Assembly: GCA_963920635.1 (NCBI GenBank)
Contig: OY987300.1
Coordinates: 57,929,415 to 57,993,414 of the forward strand
Direction of reading: 5' to 3'
From: Pseudeuparius sepicola
Lineage: Eukaryota > Arthropoda > Insecta > Coleoptera > Anthribidae
DNA length: 64,000 bases
Part shown: positions 34,003 to 45,040 of the stretch, one piece after another
Layout: every line of letters begins with the position of its first letter
Position numbering within the stretch: the stretch's first letter is position 1
Position numbers and translations under genes: made by a program
Notes under the pieces: generated by a model
Databases searched by the model: none
What the model was told of the DNA's origin: nothing
Seen by the model: the letters and a program-made list of their open reading frames with translations, nothing else

Positions 34003-34261
34003 TATTCACAAACTGTTATTATAGTATACACACCCAAATTTATATGACATAACGCATTATTTGCGATAATTTTTTTGTCAAAAAAATTATATGTCATGGA
34101 AAGTCAAAAGTGTTTACTAACAAAAACAGTTAAATGTGAAAAACCCGACAATATAAATTGTAATAAATATTAAGTGATTCCATATTATAAGTTTGGGTGT
34201 GTGTACATATATTGTAATTTTTTGTATTACTTATTTTGTTATTGAATAATTCTATTTTTAG

Positions 34262-36228
34262 ATGCTAGTCAACAAACTTCTCTTAGTTTGAGTGCACATA
34301 GTCCGAGAAAGCATTCATTAAAGTTACAAATAAAAAAACTCCAAAGAAAGTTGCATCCGAAGTTGGAGCAAGCTGTCGACAGTGCCGACACTGAAATAAA
34401 TGACGAACAATTTCTTGCCATTTGTGAGAAAAAACTGTCTGCTTCAATGCTACTATTTGTAAGGCATTATTTAGAAAATCCCAAAAAAGATCCACAGGGA
34501 TATCGTTACTCTTCAGATATGAAACAATTTTCCTTAACAATTTATTTTCTAAGCCCAAATGCTTATAGATTTTTAATGAAACCACTTTATTTGCCATCTA
34601 AAAGCACTCTTCAAAGAATAACTAGCAAATGGCATATAACTGCAGGTCTTAACAGTTTCATTTTTGAGGTTATTAAATCAAAAGCTACAAATTTAGAGGG
34701 TTCTTCAAAACAGTGCATTCTTTGTATTGACGAAATGTCATTAAAAATGTTTTTATTTTACAATAGATCTTCCGATACCATTGTTGGCTTTCATAATACA
34801 TTGAAGGAAAAAAGATATGCTCCTGCTAAATATGTTTTAGCTATGATGGCTAGAGCAATATTTGCTAAGTGGAAGCAACCAGTTGCTTATTTCTTTATTG
34901 ATACTTGTTCAGGGGAGGATTTAAAATTTATTTTTGAAGCAATAAGGAAACTTAAATCTGTAGGATTACTAGTAAGTACGTTAGTGTCTGATCAAGGATC
35001 AAATTTTGTACAATTTTCAAAATCAGTTGGCATCTCTCCAAACTCTTCACATTTTTATGTCGATAGCGAAAAAATATTTTATATTTTTGATGTGCCGCAT
35101 CTCTTAAAATCAACATGAAATAATTTTTTCAATTACACATTCGAAACCTCTGAAGGATGTACAAATAAAACGTATAGGTATTGACCAAATTTATAATAAA
35201 CAAAAGCATAAGCCTTTGGCTCTTCGGCTGTGTCCAAAATTTACAGATGAACACATTAATTCGAATCCTTTTAAAAAACTGAAGGTTAGTTTAGCCGTCC
35301 AAGTTTTCAGCGCAATGGTAGCTGCGGCACTTAATTCCTTTATTGAATTCGGACAATTCCCCCCTTCGGCAAACGCTACAGTGTCATTTGTAGAAAAAAT
35401 TGATAAGTTATTTGATATCTTAAATTCCTCAAAAATATCAGGCAGTAATACAAGTACAATAGACCTTTCAAAGGAGCAGATTACCAAGTCGATTTTTTAA
35501 AGGAAATGTTTACATATTTTGAGAATATTAAAATTTTAAAACAAAATATAGAGGTTACCAATAAAGTTAAATTTTTGAAAGGGTGGCAAATCACAATAAA
35601 TTCATTTTTAGGTCTTTGGGAAAAATTTCATTGTTTAGAGTTTAGTTCCTTATACACTCGACGCTTAAATCAAGATTGTCTCGAAAATTTTTTCGGCACT
35701 ATTAGGCAGCAAGGGGGAAATTGCTTGAATCCAACCCCCATCCAATGCGAAAGGGCTTTCAAAAAATCATTTTGTTTAAATTATTTCCAACACGCGGATG
35801 GGGCTAATTGTATTGAGGATTTTGATTCATTATTGTCATACGTAACCACCGAACATACACAAATTTACAACAAAGTTGTGGGAAATGCAAGATCTATTTT
35901 TTCTGATTTAAGTTCGATGGCACCAGATTATATTGATTTTGAACTACATGAATCAAATAGTATATCATATGTTTGTGGATATTTATTAAGAAAGTGCTTG
36001 GAACAACATTCATGTGAAGTTTGTATTAAATATTGTAAACGTCATACATTAGGGGATACTGATTTGTTTACTTATTTTAAAGCATACAAATCAAGTGGTA
36101 ACGAAACCTTTGGACATTTATTTTCACCTCCTGATAATTTCCTAAATTATATTAAAATTCTCGAAGTTAATTTTTGTACCCTCTTTCCAAAGTTTGCTTT
36201 AGAAGAAAATGTTGGTGTGAAATTAAAA
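34262..36228 (+). pseudogene. P transposase exon 4, 5' part: catalytic domain
   Basis: Acceptor TTTTTAG before 34262. A coiled-coil-like basic stretch (LQIKKLQRKLHPKLEQ) is followed by the P/THAP9 catalytic core. First Asp in CIDEMSLKMF (codon 34729), second Asp in LVSDQGSNF (codon 34990), final acidic residue in NQDCLENFFGTIR (Glu codon 35683), so the DDE set is still readable. Breaks: TGA at 35116-35118 in the DVPHLLKST motif, a frame change between about 35120 and 35200, and another in a T run near 35493-35505. The frame then runs into the DIRS insertion at 36229. Dead as it stands. Confidence 0.88.
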
Positions 36229-36374
36229 ATTGTATTACCCGCCTCTTCCTTCTAGATCACTATGTAGTTCACTCTTCCGCCGATAGGTGGAGCCACGCAT
36301 TTCAAAGCTAAACAAAGACAACAGTCGAACCAGTCGCCCTCTCGTACTACGCCGCGCTCCAAGGTCACCTCATT
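36229..36374. repeat. DIRS left inverted terminal repeat
   Basis: Mirror of 40891-41036 with a few differences near the outer end (e.g. CCTTCTAGATC versus CCGAATAGATC). The last part may hold the promoter of gag. Confidence 0.9.
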
Positions 36375-36426
36375 GTTCTTTTGCGTGTACGTGGAGTCAC
36401 GTCGCCGCGCTGTCGTTTTTCGCAAT

Positions 36427-37768
36427 ATGAGTAAACGCGCGCGAAATCCGCGTAAACGTGTAATCTCGGATGAAGATGATTCGGATTCCGGTTCGTCGGA
36501 CGAGGTATCTATAATAATGAGACAGTTAAAACTATTATCAAGAAAGGTTTCCCGGCTTAAGAAGAAACGGAAAATTCGCGAGCCTTCCCCAGTGAGTTCG
36601 GACGGTGGTGCACCCGATAACGAATTTTCTCTTCAGAAGTCTAATCCTGATACCTTCGGGCTTGTAGACTATGAACCTTCTGATTCAGGAGGTAAGTACC
36701 TGGTTTTATTTTTTTTTAGGAATTTTTTATTCTAATGTCAACGAGTTTTGACATGAACAATCCACACACCAGCACGCATCCTTTGTTACCTGTTGCTAAC
36801 GAGTTTGGCAATTTTACGGGTATTTTTGAATGGCTTCCTGTTACTTGCTAACGAGTTTGGCAAATTTCAGGGACCTATGTCTAGTACTAGTATAATGGAT
36901 CTGATCACTCACTCAGTAGAAATTTTTACTTACTTGTCGCCCTTCTGTTATAGGGGAGGACAGTGGTGCGGTACCTAATGGTGCAATTCCAGAGGACTTT
37001 CTGGCGCTTCTAGGGAAGAATAGTGTTACAGATCAGACAAACACAGAGGATCTGAACAACGAGCTTGCTCAGATTTGGTCCAAAATATTACAAGAGGGAC
37101 TCGATCCCGAGGTACAAGCTACCATGTCGAAAAAATACTCCCCGCCCAATAACCTGGTTTTCGCCGGTGCTCCCAAACTCAATTTGGAAGTGTTCTCTGT
37201 ACTCACAGAACAACACAAACAACGAGATCAAAGGTTATCTAAGCAGCAAAATCAAATGGGAGCTGCTTTGGTTGCAATTGGCAAAGCAATCACAGTATTG
37301 TTGAAAGAAGAGGGGGGGGCGAACAGAAGAGTGCTTATAGAGTGGCTCAGCGATGCTGGACGTTTACTCTCAGACGTTCATCACGAACAGTCTTCTTGTA
37401 GAAGGACTCTAGTCTCAGTGGATGTTGACAAGCAACTTAGAGCGACGCTCACCAACGTTTCAGTGGATGGTTTGTTATTTGGGAAAAATTTAGGCGAACG
37501 GGTGAAAGCAGCACGTGATTTGGAAAAATTATCGTCAGACCTCAAGCTCAAGACAGTTGTTACCAAACCTACCACTAGCACTAAGCCTTTAAACTTGAGG
37601 AGTCTGCCGCGAGGGAGTTTCGGGGGTTCTCACGGCAGACCGAAATACCCTCCCAGAATGCAGACTCCCGACGCCAAGAGAACTCGGAAGTTTGCTCGGG
37701 CAACGAAGGACAATCCAACATTTTATCGGCGCAACCAAACCAAGGACGATCGAACTCAGACACATTAG
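36427..37768 (+). CDS. DIRS Gag-like protein, one intron
   Basis: Exons 36427-36691 and 36954-37768 join in phase (G|GG) to give 359 residues. The 262-bp intron has donor GAG|GTAAGT and acceptor TTATAG. The N-terminus is basic (SKRARNPRKRV) then acidic/Ser-rich (SDEDDSDSGSSDE) and then basic/coiled (LKLLSRKVSRLKKKRK). The C-terminus is basic and Arg/Pro/Gly-rich, consistent with nucleic-acid binding. No zinc knuckle is seen, as usual for DIRS Gag. The pol frame is open across the gag stop in another frame, so the two products overlap. Confidence 0.78.
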
Positions 37769-39651
37769 AGGTACCTTACAAGTGTGGCAGATTGAGATAT
37801 TTTTTACGCTCCTGGGAATCACTAACCTCAGATAAACGTTTATTATCATGGATTCAAGGTTATAAGATTCCTTTTTCACAAAAACCTTTCCAGAATCATG
37901 TCCCCAATGAACGTAAATCATGGTCCTTAACGGAAGAAAATTTTTTATATGCCGAAATCAAACGGCTTCTTTTATTGGGGGCCATAAGGAGATGTTCTTA
38001 TCGACAAGATCAACTTATTTCAAATATTTTTTTAACACCCAAACATGGTGGATCATTTAGGTTAATTCTAAATCTGAAGGAACTAAACAGGTTTGTTAAG
38101 ACAGAACATTTTAAAATGGAAGACCACAAGATGGTCACCAAGCTTTTGACAAAAAATATGTTCCTTGCATCATTAGATCTCAAAGACGCGTATCATTTGG
38201 TCCCAATACATAAACAACACCAAAAATATCTGAGGTTTGTGTTTGCCGGACAAATTTATGAATACACTTGTTTACCTTTTGGCTTGAACACGGCCCCTTA
38301 TATGTTTACCAAACTGCTGAAGCCCGTATTACATTATTTGCGGCAACGGGGTTTCTTATCGGTATTGTATATTGATGATTTTTTGTTGTTAGGTCGTTCT
38401 TATGTGGAGTGTTTATCGAACGTCAACGCAACTAAAAAATTTTTGTTAGGATTGGGTTTTATAATTAATTCAGAGAAGAGCATACTTATTCCATGCACAA
38501 ATATAAAGTATCTGGGTTTTTTATATAACACTGTTGATATGTCTGTGAGTTTACCTTTTGATAAACAAGAGAGCATTTTAAGACATATTTTCAAAATTAT
38601 GAGTGGTAGTAGGTTTACTATTCAAGAGTTTGCAAGTTTGATAGGTAAATTGATCGCTGCATGTCCAGCTATTAAATACGGTTGGCTTTATACCAAAAAC
38701 TGTGAGAGAGCAAAGTTTTTAGCTCTAAGAAGATCGAGAGGGTCTTATAATCACGATATGACTATTTCTAGTGAAGTTTTAATAGACCTCGCCTGGTGGA
38801 AGACTCTCCTGTCTAGCAAAAATACGTTCCATAGTTTTACTTTTAAACTAGAAATATTCAGTGACAGTTCCCGGTCGGGTTGGGGCGTATACTGCAACGG
38901 TTGTAGGACCCGAGGTTTCTGGTCGACAAAAGATAGGAATAACCATATAAATTACTTAGAACTATTAGCTGCGTTTTTTGGACTTAAATGTTTTGCCAAG
39001 GATCTTGTAAACTGTGAGATTTTGTTACGGATAGACAACACTACTGCCATTTCATATGTGAATAGGATGGGAGGCATTCAGTTCCCTCATCTTAACAATC
39101 TTGCAAGGGGAATGTGGCAGTGGTGCGAACACCACTCACGTAATTTATTTATATTTGCTTCCTACATAAAATCAGATGAAAACACTGTCGCCGATCAAGA
39201 ATCCCGTTACCTAGATACTGAAACGGAGTTTACAATTTCTAATTACGCGTTCAAAGAAATTTGTCGCCTATTGCGAACACCTGAGATAGATTTATTTGCA
39301 TCCAGAATTAATTCCAAATGCAGAAGATTCGCTTCTTGGTTTAGAGACCCCGAATCCGAAATTGTTGATGCATTTACAATATCTTGGGCTAATTATAACT
39401 TCTATGCTTTCCCACCTTTTTCCCTTGTTGCTAAAGTTCTACAAAAAATAATTACGGATAATGCCGAAGGTATCGTGGTGGTTCCTTGTTGGCCAAGTCA
39501 ACCATGGTACCCTCTATTTAAGGTTTTGCTGGTTAAACAGTCAATAATATTCTCTCCTAATATCGACCTATTGTTGTCCATTGACAGGACTCCCCATACT
39601 CTGCACCGGAAACTTTCCCTGGAAGCAGGGCTCTTATCAGGGAAGCGATGA
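37769..39651 (+). CDS. DIRS pol: reverse transcriptase, RNase H, methyltransferase-like
   Basis: Open from upstream of the gag stop; no ATG is present at the head, so the first codon is unknown (TTG at 37792 is the first near-cognate codon). Counting from 37792, about 619 residues: RT with SLDLKDAYH (127-135), LPFGLNTAP (161-169) and the catalytic YIDD (193-196). RNase H acidic residues are Asp358 (FSDSS), Glu390 (YLELLA), Asp415 (RIDN) and Asp468 (VADQES). A DIRS-type methyltransferase-like tail has DLFASRINSK (500-509) and FYAFPPFS (537-544). It copies the element RNA into DNA. The stop overlaps the recombinase start (ATGA). Translation by frameshift or from a separate message is inference. 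Confidence 0.92.
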
Positions 39652-40595
39652 TAATCAAAGGGGTTCCTGAAGAGGCGATTGAGATTCTAATCTCGTCTTT
39701 AACAGAGTCATCTATAAAGCAGTATGGAAACGGGTTTAAATTATGGTGGGAGTTTTGCGTCCAACGGAAATTGAACTGTTTTGAACTAAATATTCATACC
39801 ATATTATACTTCTTAACTTCCTTGTTCAATTTTGGCATGTCATATAGCTCCTTGAATACGATACGGTCAGCCCTAGCAATGCTTATTTCGCCACGAGTTG
39901 GCGATGACCATCAAATCAAAAGATTTTTTAGAGGCGTTTCTAAGCTGCGACCACCTTTGCCTAAATACGATGTAACATGGGACCCGACTATAGTTTTAAA
40001 TTACTTAGACACTTGTTATCCTAACGATATCATTAGTTTAGAAATACTGACTCAGAAAGTATCGATGTTAATGGCCCTGATAACAGCACATAGGGTGCAA
40101 ACATTATCATTAATAGAGGTTCAAAATATTGAAATCTCGAGGGAGAAAATAGAAATAAAGGTTCCGGCCAGGATCAAGACTTCAGCTCCAAATAGATACC
40201 AACCTTTATTATCATTACCTCTTTTTCATGATAAACCCAAACTATGTGCAGCCAGTGCGCTTAATTGTTACTTGAACCGAACCGCTGCTATTAGACAGGC
40301 AGGCAAATTTTCCAAACTTTTTCTGACTTACAAGAAACCTTACAGAGAGGCAACGGCCCAATCTATTAGTCGCTGGATCCGGGTGGTCCTAGACAAAAGT
40401 GGAATAGACACATCAGTTTTTACAGCGCATAGTACGAGACATGCGACCACATCGGCAGCTGTCAACAGGGGTATTAACATCGACACGATACGCAGGATAG
40501 CAGGGTGGACCGCTTCATCTGATGTGTTCGCAAAATTTTATAGGAGGCCTCTAATGAAGGCTGATAGTTTTGCGAATGCAATTTTCATGCAGTAG
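39648..40595 (+). CDS. DIRS tyrosine recombinase
   Basis: 315 residues from an ATG that overlaps the pol stop. The N-terminal SAM-like core-binding region (about 10-105) precedes the catalytic domain. The recombinase signature is complete: Arg149 (TAHRVQTLS), His261 and Arg264 (HSTRHATTSA), Trp287 (IAGWTAS) and the nucleophile Tyr298 (KFYRR). It inserts the circular DNA copy without making a target duplication, replacing the DDE integrase of LTR elements. No breaks are visible. Confidence 0.94.
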   Translation: MIIKGVPEEAIEILISSLTESSIKQYGNGFKLWWEFCVQRKLNCFELNIHTILYFLTSLFNFGMSYSSLNTIRSALAMLISPRVGDDHQIKRFFRGVSKLRPPLPKYDVTWDPTIVLNYLDTCYPNDIISLEILTQKVSMLMALITAHRVQTLSLIEVQNIEISREKIEIKVPARIKTSAPNRYQPLLSLPLFHDKPKLCAASALNCYLNRTAAIRQAGKFSKLFLTYKKPYREATAQSISRWIRVVLDKSGIDTSVFTAHSTRHATTSAAVNRGINIDTIRRIAGWTASSDVFAKFYRRPLMKADSFANAIFMQ

Positions 40596-40723
40596 TATAT
40601 ATTGTTGTAGATTTGTATGTTTTGGATTTGTTCTAAAAGGAAAAGGAAAGAAGTTAATAAATATATCTTCTTTTATGTTTTATTTATTTCTTCTGTAACT
40701 GTTGCGCTACCAACTTTGAACAT
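40596..40723. other. DIRS 3' untranslated stretch
   Basis: Between the recombinase stop and the internal complementary region. AT-rich, with AATAAATAT (about 40656) as a possible polyadenylation signal. Confidence 0.5.
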
Positions 40724-40835
40724 CTACATAGTGATCTAGAAGGAAGAGGCGGGTAATACAATTATAGGATTAAACGAACTTACCTAAGTGAAGTTCGATC
40801 ATAATTGTATGACCGCCTCTTCCGAATAGATCACT
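40724..40835. repeat. DIRS internal complementary region
   Basis: 40724-40762 is the exact reverse complement of the left end (36229-36267). 40763-40835 is the reverse complement of the right end (41004-41076). Read on the minus strand it spells the right end joined directly to the left end, i.e. the junction of a circular intermediate. Confidence 0.95.
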
Positions 40836-40890
40836 CCCTCCATCCCAGAACCCTTGACCTATTTTACCGCAACAGTTACCGCTTTGAAGT

Positions 40891-41076
40891 AATGAGGTGA
40901 CCTTGGAGCGCGGCGTAGTACGAGAGGGCGACTGGTTCGACTGTTGTCTTTGTTTAGCTTTGAAATGCGTGGCTCCACCTATCGGCGGAAGAGTGAACTA
41001 CATAGTGATCTATTCGGAAGAGGCGGTCATACAATTATGATCGAACTTCACTTAGGTAAGTTCGTTTAATCCTATA
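40891..41076. repeat. DIRS right inverted terminal repeat plus extension
   Basis: 40891-41036 mirrors the left repeat. 41037-41076 is present only at the right end and in the internal complementary region. Confidence 0.92.
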
Positions 41077-41247
41077 AATAAGCTGCAAAACATTTCATGT
41101 CAACATCCATGCCCTAGTTTTAATCATGCCTATTTATTATCCCTTTATGTAAGATTTAGAATCTATTCTTCTTTAAAATTTTTAAATCGTGATATTGTTT
41201 CTAATAAAACTAATAAAAATTATAAACTTCGAAATTTACATTTATAA
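41077..41247 (+). pseudogene. P transposase exon 4, 3' part: C-terminus
   Basis: Directly continues codon phase from 36228 across the DIRS insertion (AAA|AAT). It encodes the typical P/THAP9 tail with a His/Cys-containing stretch and VRFRIYSSLKFLNRD, ending at TAA 41245-41247. Only the DIRS insertion separates it from the catalytic part. Confidence 0.85.
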
Positions 41248-41710
41248 GTGCTGCCAGGGGTCATTATTTTTAAAAATTAGGCTAAGTTGATAATGTATAG
41301 TGTGCATGTGCATAATATGTACGTAAGTAGTTTATAATATCTTTTGTATTTATAGGTATTATATTTTATATGTGCTATTGTTTTTGAATTTTTTTTATAG
41401 ATTTTAGTAATAAACATTTTTGATAAATAACCTTTTTTTACTACCAGTGATACGAAGGTCAACCAATTTTGCAAATAATAATTGTTATGGATCTATATAA
41501 AAAAACAAATTAATTGCCAAGCTATGAGTTTGGACGCAAGTCGATTGAAATATTGTAATATTTCAACCACCCAAGTAGAATAGTTCACTTGAACCTAAAT
41601 CATAGTTGTTTCTAATTAATATAGGTAAGTATAAAATAATAAAGAGGAAATATTGTGAAATTTCCATGTACAATAAAAAAATGTATTTTTCTCCTTCGTC
41701 CTTTTCTGGG
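41248..41710. other. P element 3' untranslated and terminal region
   Basis: AT-rich, ending in the 16-bp terminal inverted repeat (41695-41710). Confidence 0.7.
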
Positions 41711-42682
41711 GTAATATTGTGCCTCAGCTAGCGCGTTCGGTTGCTACGACAACGTCCGTATCAATCGGGGGCGGATACTTTTCAGAGTAAACAAGGAATC
41801 ACGGCGAACTCAGGCTAATTGGAACTTTTGTCCGTGATTGAAGGGACAACCCGATTGTGGCTTTTGTGCCAATCTCGGTTAAGTTATCTGTGGTCGTACA
41901 TTACTCGGATTTATTGCTTGTCATAAAATACCCAACTAGTATTTATTACAAAGAAGCTCTGAATTATAGTAATACTGTGCCCCAGCTAGCGCGTTCGGTT
42001 GCTACGACAACGTCCGTATCAATCGGGGGGCGGATACTTTTTCAGAGTAAACAAGGAATCACGGCGAACTCAGGCTAATTGGAACTTTTGTCCGTGATTG
42101 AAGGGACAACCCGATTGTGGCTTTTGTGCCAATCTCGGTTAAGTTATCTGTGGTCGTACATTACTCGGATTTATTGCTTGTCATAAAATACCCAACTCGT
42201 ATTTATTACAAAGAAGCTCTGAATTATAGTAATACTGTGCCTCAGCTAGCGCGTTCGGTTGCTACGACAACGTCCGTATCAATCGGGGGGCGGATACTTT
42301 TTCAGAGTAAACAAGGAATCACGGCGAACTCAGGCTAATTGGAACTTTTGTCCGTGATTGAAGGGACAACCCCATTGTGGCTTTTGTGCCAATCTCGGTT
42401 AAGTTATCTGTGGTCGTACATTACTCGGATTTATTGCTTGTCATAAAATACCCAACTCGTATTTATTACAAAGAAGCTCTGAATTATAGTAATACTGTGC
42501 CTCAGCTAGCGCGTTCGGTTCTTACGACAACGTCCGTATCAATCGGGGGGCGGATACTTTTTCAGAGTAAACAAGGAATCACGGCGAACTCAGGCTAATT
42601 GGAACTTTTGTCCGTGATTGAAGGGACAACCCCATTGTGGCTTTTGTGCCAATCTCGGTTAAGTTATCTGTGGTCGTACATT

Positions 42683-42989
42683 CCTCTGATGTGACCTCTT
42701 ATTTCAAACCGATTTGTGATTTGTTCCCATTTACATTTAACACACAACTAACAGCGAAATTTCTCGAAGGCGCACTACGAAACTTATCGCAACGACAATC
42801 ATTTTCTCCAGTTTACTAATCGGTCACAGTCTGTCTGTCCGCCAAGGGGGCAAACTCTATAGGAAATTACATAAACTCGGCACGGACAAATACAAATGTG
42901 TCCCCGCTGCGTAGCGTGCCGCAAAGGCGAAGCGTGGCGTCCATCGGGCGACGGTATCCACCATCTACCGCAACCGCGCTTCCATTATT
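42683..42989. other. Non-coding, right flank of the tandem array
   Basis: Unique sequence starts precisely at the unit boundary. GC rises toward 42890-42980. Confidence 0.45.
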
Positions 42990-43102
42990 GGACAGATGAT
43001 GGCGGCCTTCTTGGCTCCTCGGACAAATGGAGAAGGATGCTTTCGAATAATTGCCGACTGGATCGAGCTTTCCATTGCCGTGTCCACAGATCTTTAATGA
43101 TG
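42990..43102. other. Duplicated non-coding block, copy A
   Basis: Aligned without gaps to copy B (44428-44538): by hand about 74 of 102 positions match, concentrated in blocks GATGATGGCGG, ACAAATGGAGA, GAATAATTGCC, AGCTTTCCATT and CAGATCTTTA. No frame is kept. Confidence 0.75.
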
Positions 43103-44427
43103 GAAGGAACATTTCCTCTGTCCAAACCTCAAACGTTATACACCTAATAAGACATGATTTTGCGATAGATTTAACTTTAAAATGATGCTTTCTTCGTCTG
43201 TTCAAATGCATGGAATCTAAGAGCTGTAATAGTCGAGATTCCGTCTTCCATCGATACACAAGAAGCAAGAGCTATAGATTATTTTCAGTTCTGAATCGTT
43301 AGATGAAATAGGTCAATTGAACACTATATAACATGTACATGTGGAGTTGGAAGCGATGTGTCTCCTAGTAAACTATTGTCTTTTTAGCGCCTATATTTCT
43401 GACACCATACCAAAAGCGATTGAACTCGAGCTACGGAGGAAGAACATCAAGAACAAAAGATATGAAACACACTGCTGGATTTCCCACACCAATAGGAAAT
43501 ATATATGTACTACACCGTTTTCTCTTTGCATAACTATGCATCCTTAAGGCATGGAGCCACCATTTATGGATACTCTAACGATAAAAAGCTACTAGTATGG
43601 ATGGAAATTTGAACTCAAATTAGACCAACGATGGGACGATGTTCATATACCTGGATCTGAGCACTAAAGCATATAGCAGTCACTGGATTATTTGACTATA
43701 AGGTCTCTATCGTTACTGTTTTGGTCATTTAATAGAGTTAGAAAGTCCGTTTGAAAAATTCTTCCTGCAAGTAAGCTATATAGAAGAAGTAATGAAAAAT
43801 AATAATACATAATAAATTAAAACAGTAAAATTGAAAAAATAAAACAAAAAATTAAAGTTTTAAAATTGAATTGTGGCAACACTTCATCGCCTTGCAGACT
43901 TAATACCTGATGATCTCATTCTTTGATAATTTTAATTTCCAAAATAAAAATGAAAATAAATTAGAAAAGAAAAATGAATAAAGAACAAATCTAATGCTTC
44001 TTCTCAGAGCTGTGGCCTACATTCCACATGGGCTCCAAAGGCTTGTGTTCTCATGATCTCACCCTCGCGCTAGTTAGCGAATTAACACAACACAACACAG
44101 CAAAGATAATAAAGCACTCTGAGTCAGACCATACAATTTTTCTCGGCATTTCATCTTATCTGCAAACTTCAGACAACAGGTGAAAGGTATTGTTGACTTT
44201 TGGTATCGATAGTAAAAATTAAACACATTATTATAAATACATGTATACTTTTGTCAAATGATTTTATAGGAATAAAAACATATGCGAGGCTGTAAATTCC
44301 GTTACTTCTTTCCCGCTAATTTCGCAGACAGGCTAAAAGTCAAACGGTTACTCTGTAGTCTATTTTTCTCCAAAGACAATCTCTGCTATCCCGACGCTTT
44401 CGGCGGGTGATGGAATCCCCGCCAATA
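43103..44427. other. Non-coding, nothing recognised
   Basis: AT-rich; short frames without recognisable features. Confidence 0.4.
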
Positions 44428-44538
44428 TAATAGATGATGGCGGGCGTTCCAACAACGCAGACAAATGGAGACGAATGCCCCCGAATAATTGCCTATCTGA
44501 CCAAGCTTTCCATTACCCGCGCCGCAGATCTTTATTAA
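44428..44538. other. Duplicated non-coding block, copy B
   Basis: Same orientation as copy A. GC-rich flanks on both sides (44390-44430, 44540-44630). Confidence 0.75.
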
Positions 44539-45040
44539 TAGTTTAAGTATTGGAACGGCGGCTGGCGGAGACGGATCCCGGGCTCATCTGTCTCGGGCAG
44601 GCGCGCGCTTAGCCGTTCAAAATATGGTGCCGGCGAACTTCTGAAGTTTCAATCTCCACTTTTGTCGATATAATGAAAGTCTGATAAAAAAGTGTTTGAA
44701 ATATTTCCTCCACAAAAACAATATCGGGCATCTGCTCAGGAATTGTTCTAAGAGTTGTTTCTGTTGTATCGCAAAAACATATAAACCGTATACATCGTTC
44801 CTAAATAATTTGATCTTCCAATACCGTGTTACAGTGTGAAAATTTATATTTTAGTTTGTTAATTTCTTTTCGTTAAGAATTAGGTACCTACCTACTTCAA
44901 AATACTATATGCTACACGTTTTATAAGCGTCATTTTTTCGTCACGAGTTTCTAATAGAACGAGTATCTATAGAGGAGTTTGTAAAACGTGTTGAATACTT
45001 ACTATATTTTTTTACGAGTGTATTTATTAATTTATTTATA

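Larger units (their letters stand above)
36229..41076 (+). mobile_element. DIRS retrotransposon, complete, 4,848 bp
   Basis: Terminal inverted repeats 36229-36374 and 40891-41036, with a 40-bp right-only extension to 41076. An internal complementary region at 40724-40835 pairs with both termini. Gene order gag, RT/RNase H/methyltransferase-like, tyrosine recombinase is the DIRS plan. No target duplication; removing the segment rejoins the P transposase frame exactly. The ends are defined to within one A by the internal complementary region. All three genes are open, so this copy may be recent and competent. Confidence 0.93.
29983..41710. mobile_element. P-superfamily (THAP) transposon, 11,728 bp with two nested insertions
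   Basis: Perfect 16-bp terminal inverted repeats CCCAGAAAAGGACGAA at both ends, flanked by a 7-bp near-perfect target duplication inside a tandem-repeat monomer. Inside are THAP-domain exons and a THAP9/P-type transposase on the plus strand. The element is interrupted by a DD41D transposon (31690-34002, in an intron) and a DIRS retrotransposon (36229-41076, in the last exon). Without these it would be about 4.6 kb. P elements normally make 7-8-bp duplications, which fits. Coding breaks make it non-autonomous. Confidence 0.9.
29910..42682. repeat. 260-bp tandem repeat, four monomers, split by the P element
   Basis: Monomers 41903-42162, 42163-42422 and 42423-42682 are almost identical. The first monomer is divided: 73 bp at 29910-29982 and 185 bp at 41718-41902, with the 11.7-kb P element between. 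The array begins and ends at the same phase (starts at ACTCGGATTT, ends at CGTACATT), so it is a whole number of units. No ribozyme core or long conserved protein is evident; short open frames simply repeat with the unit. Confidence 0.92.

Noticed and set aside
41857..42598. Three near-identical 73-codon open frames
   Set aside because: They recur with the 260-bp tandem repeat, start with non-ATG codons and have no recognisable features; repetition alone explains them.
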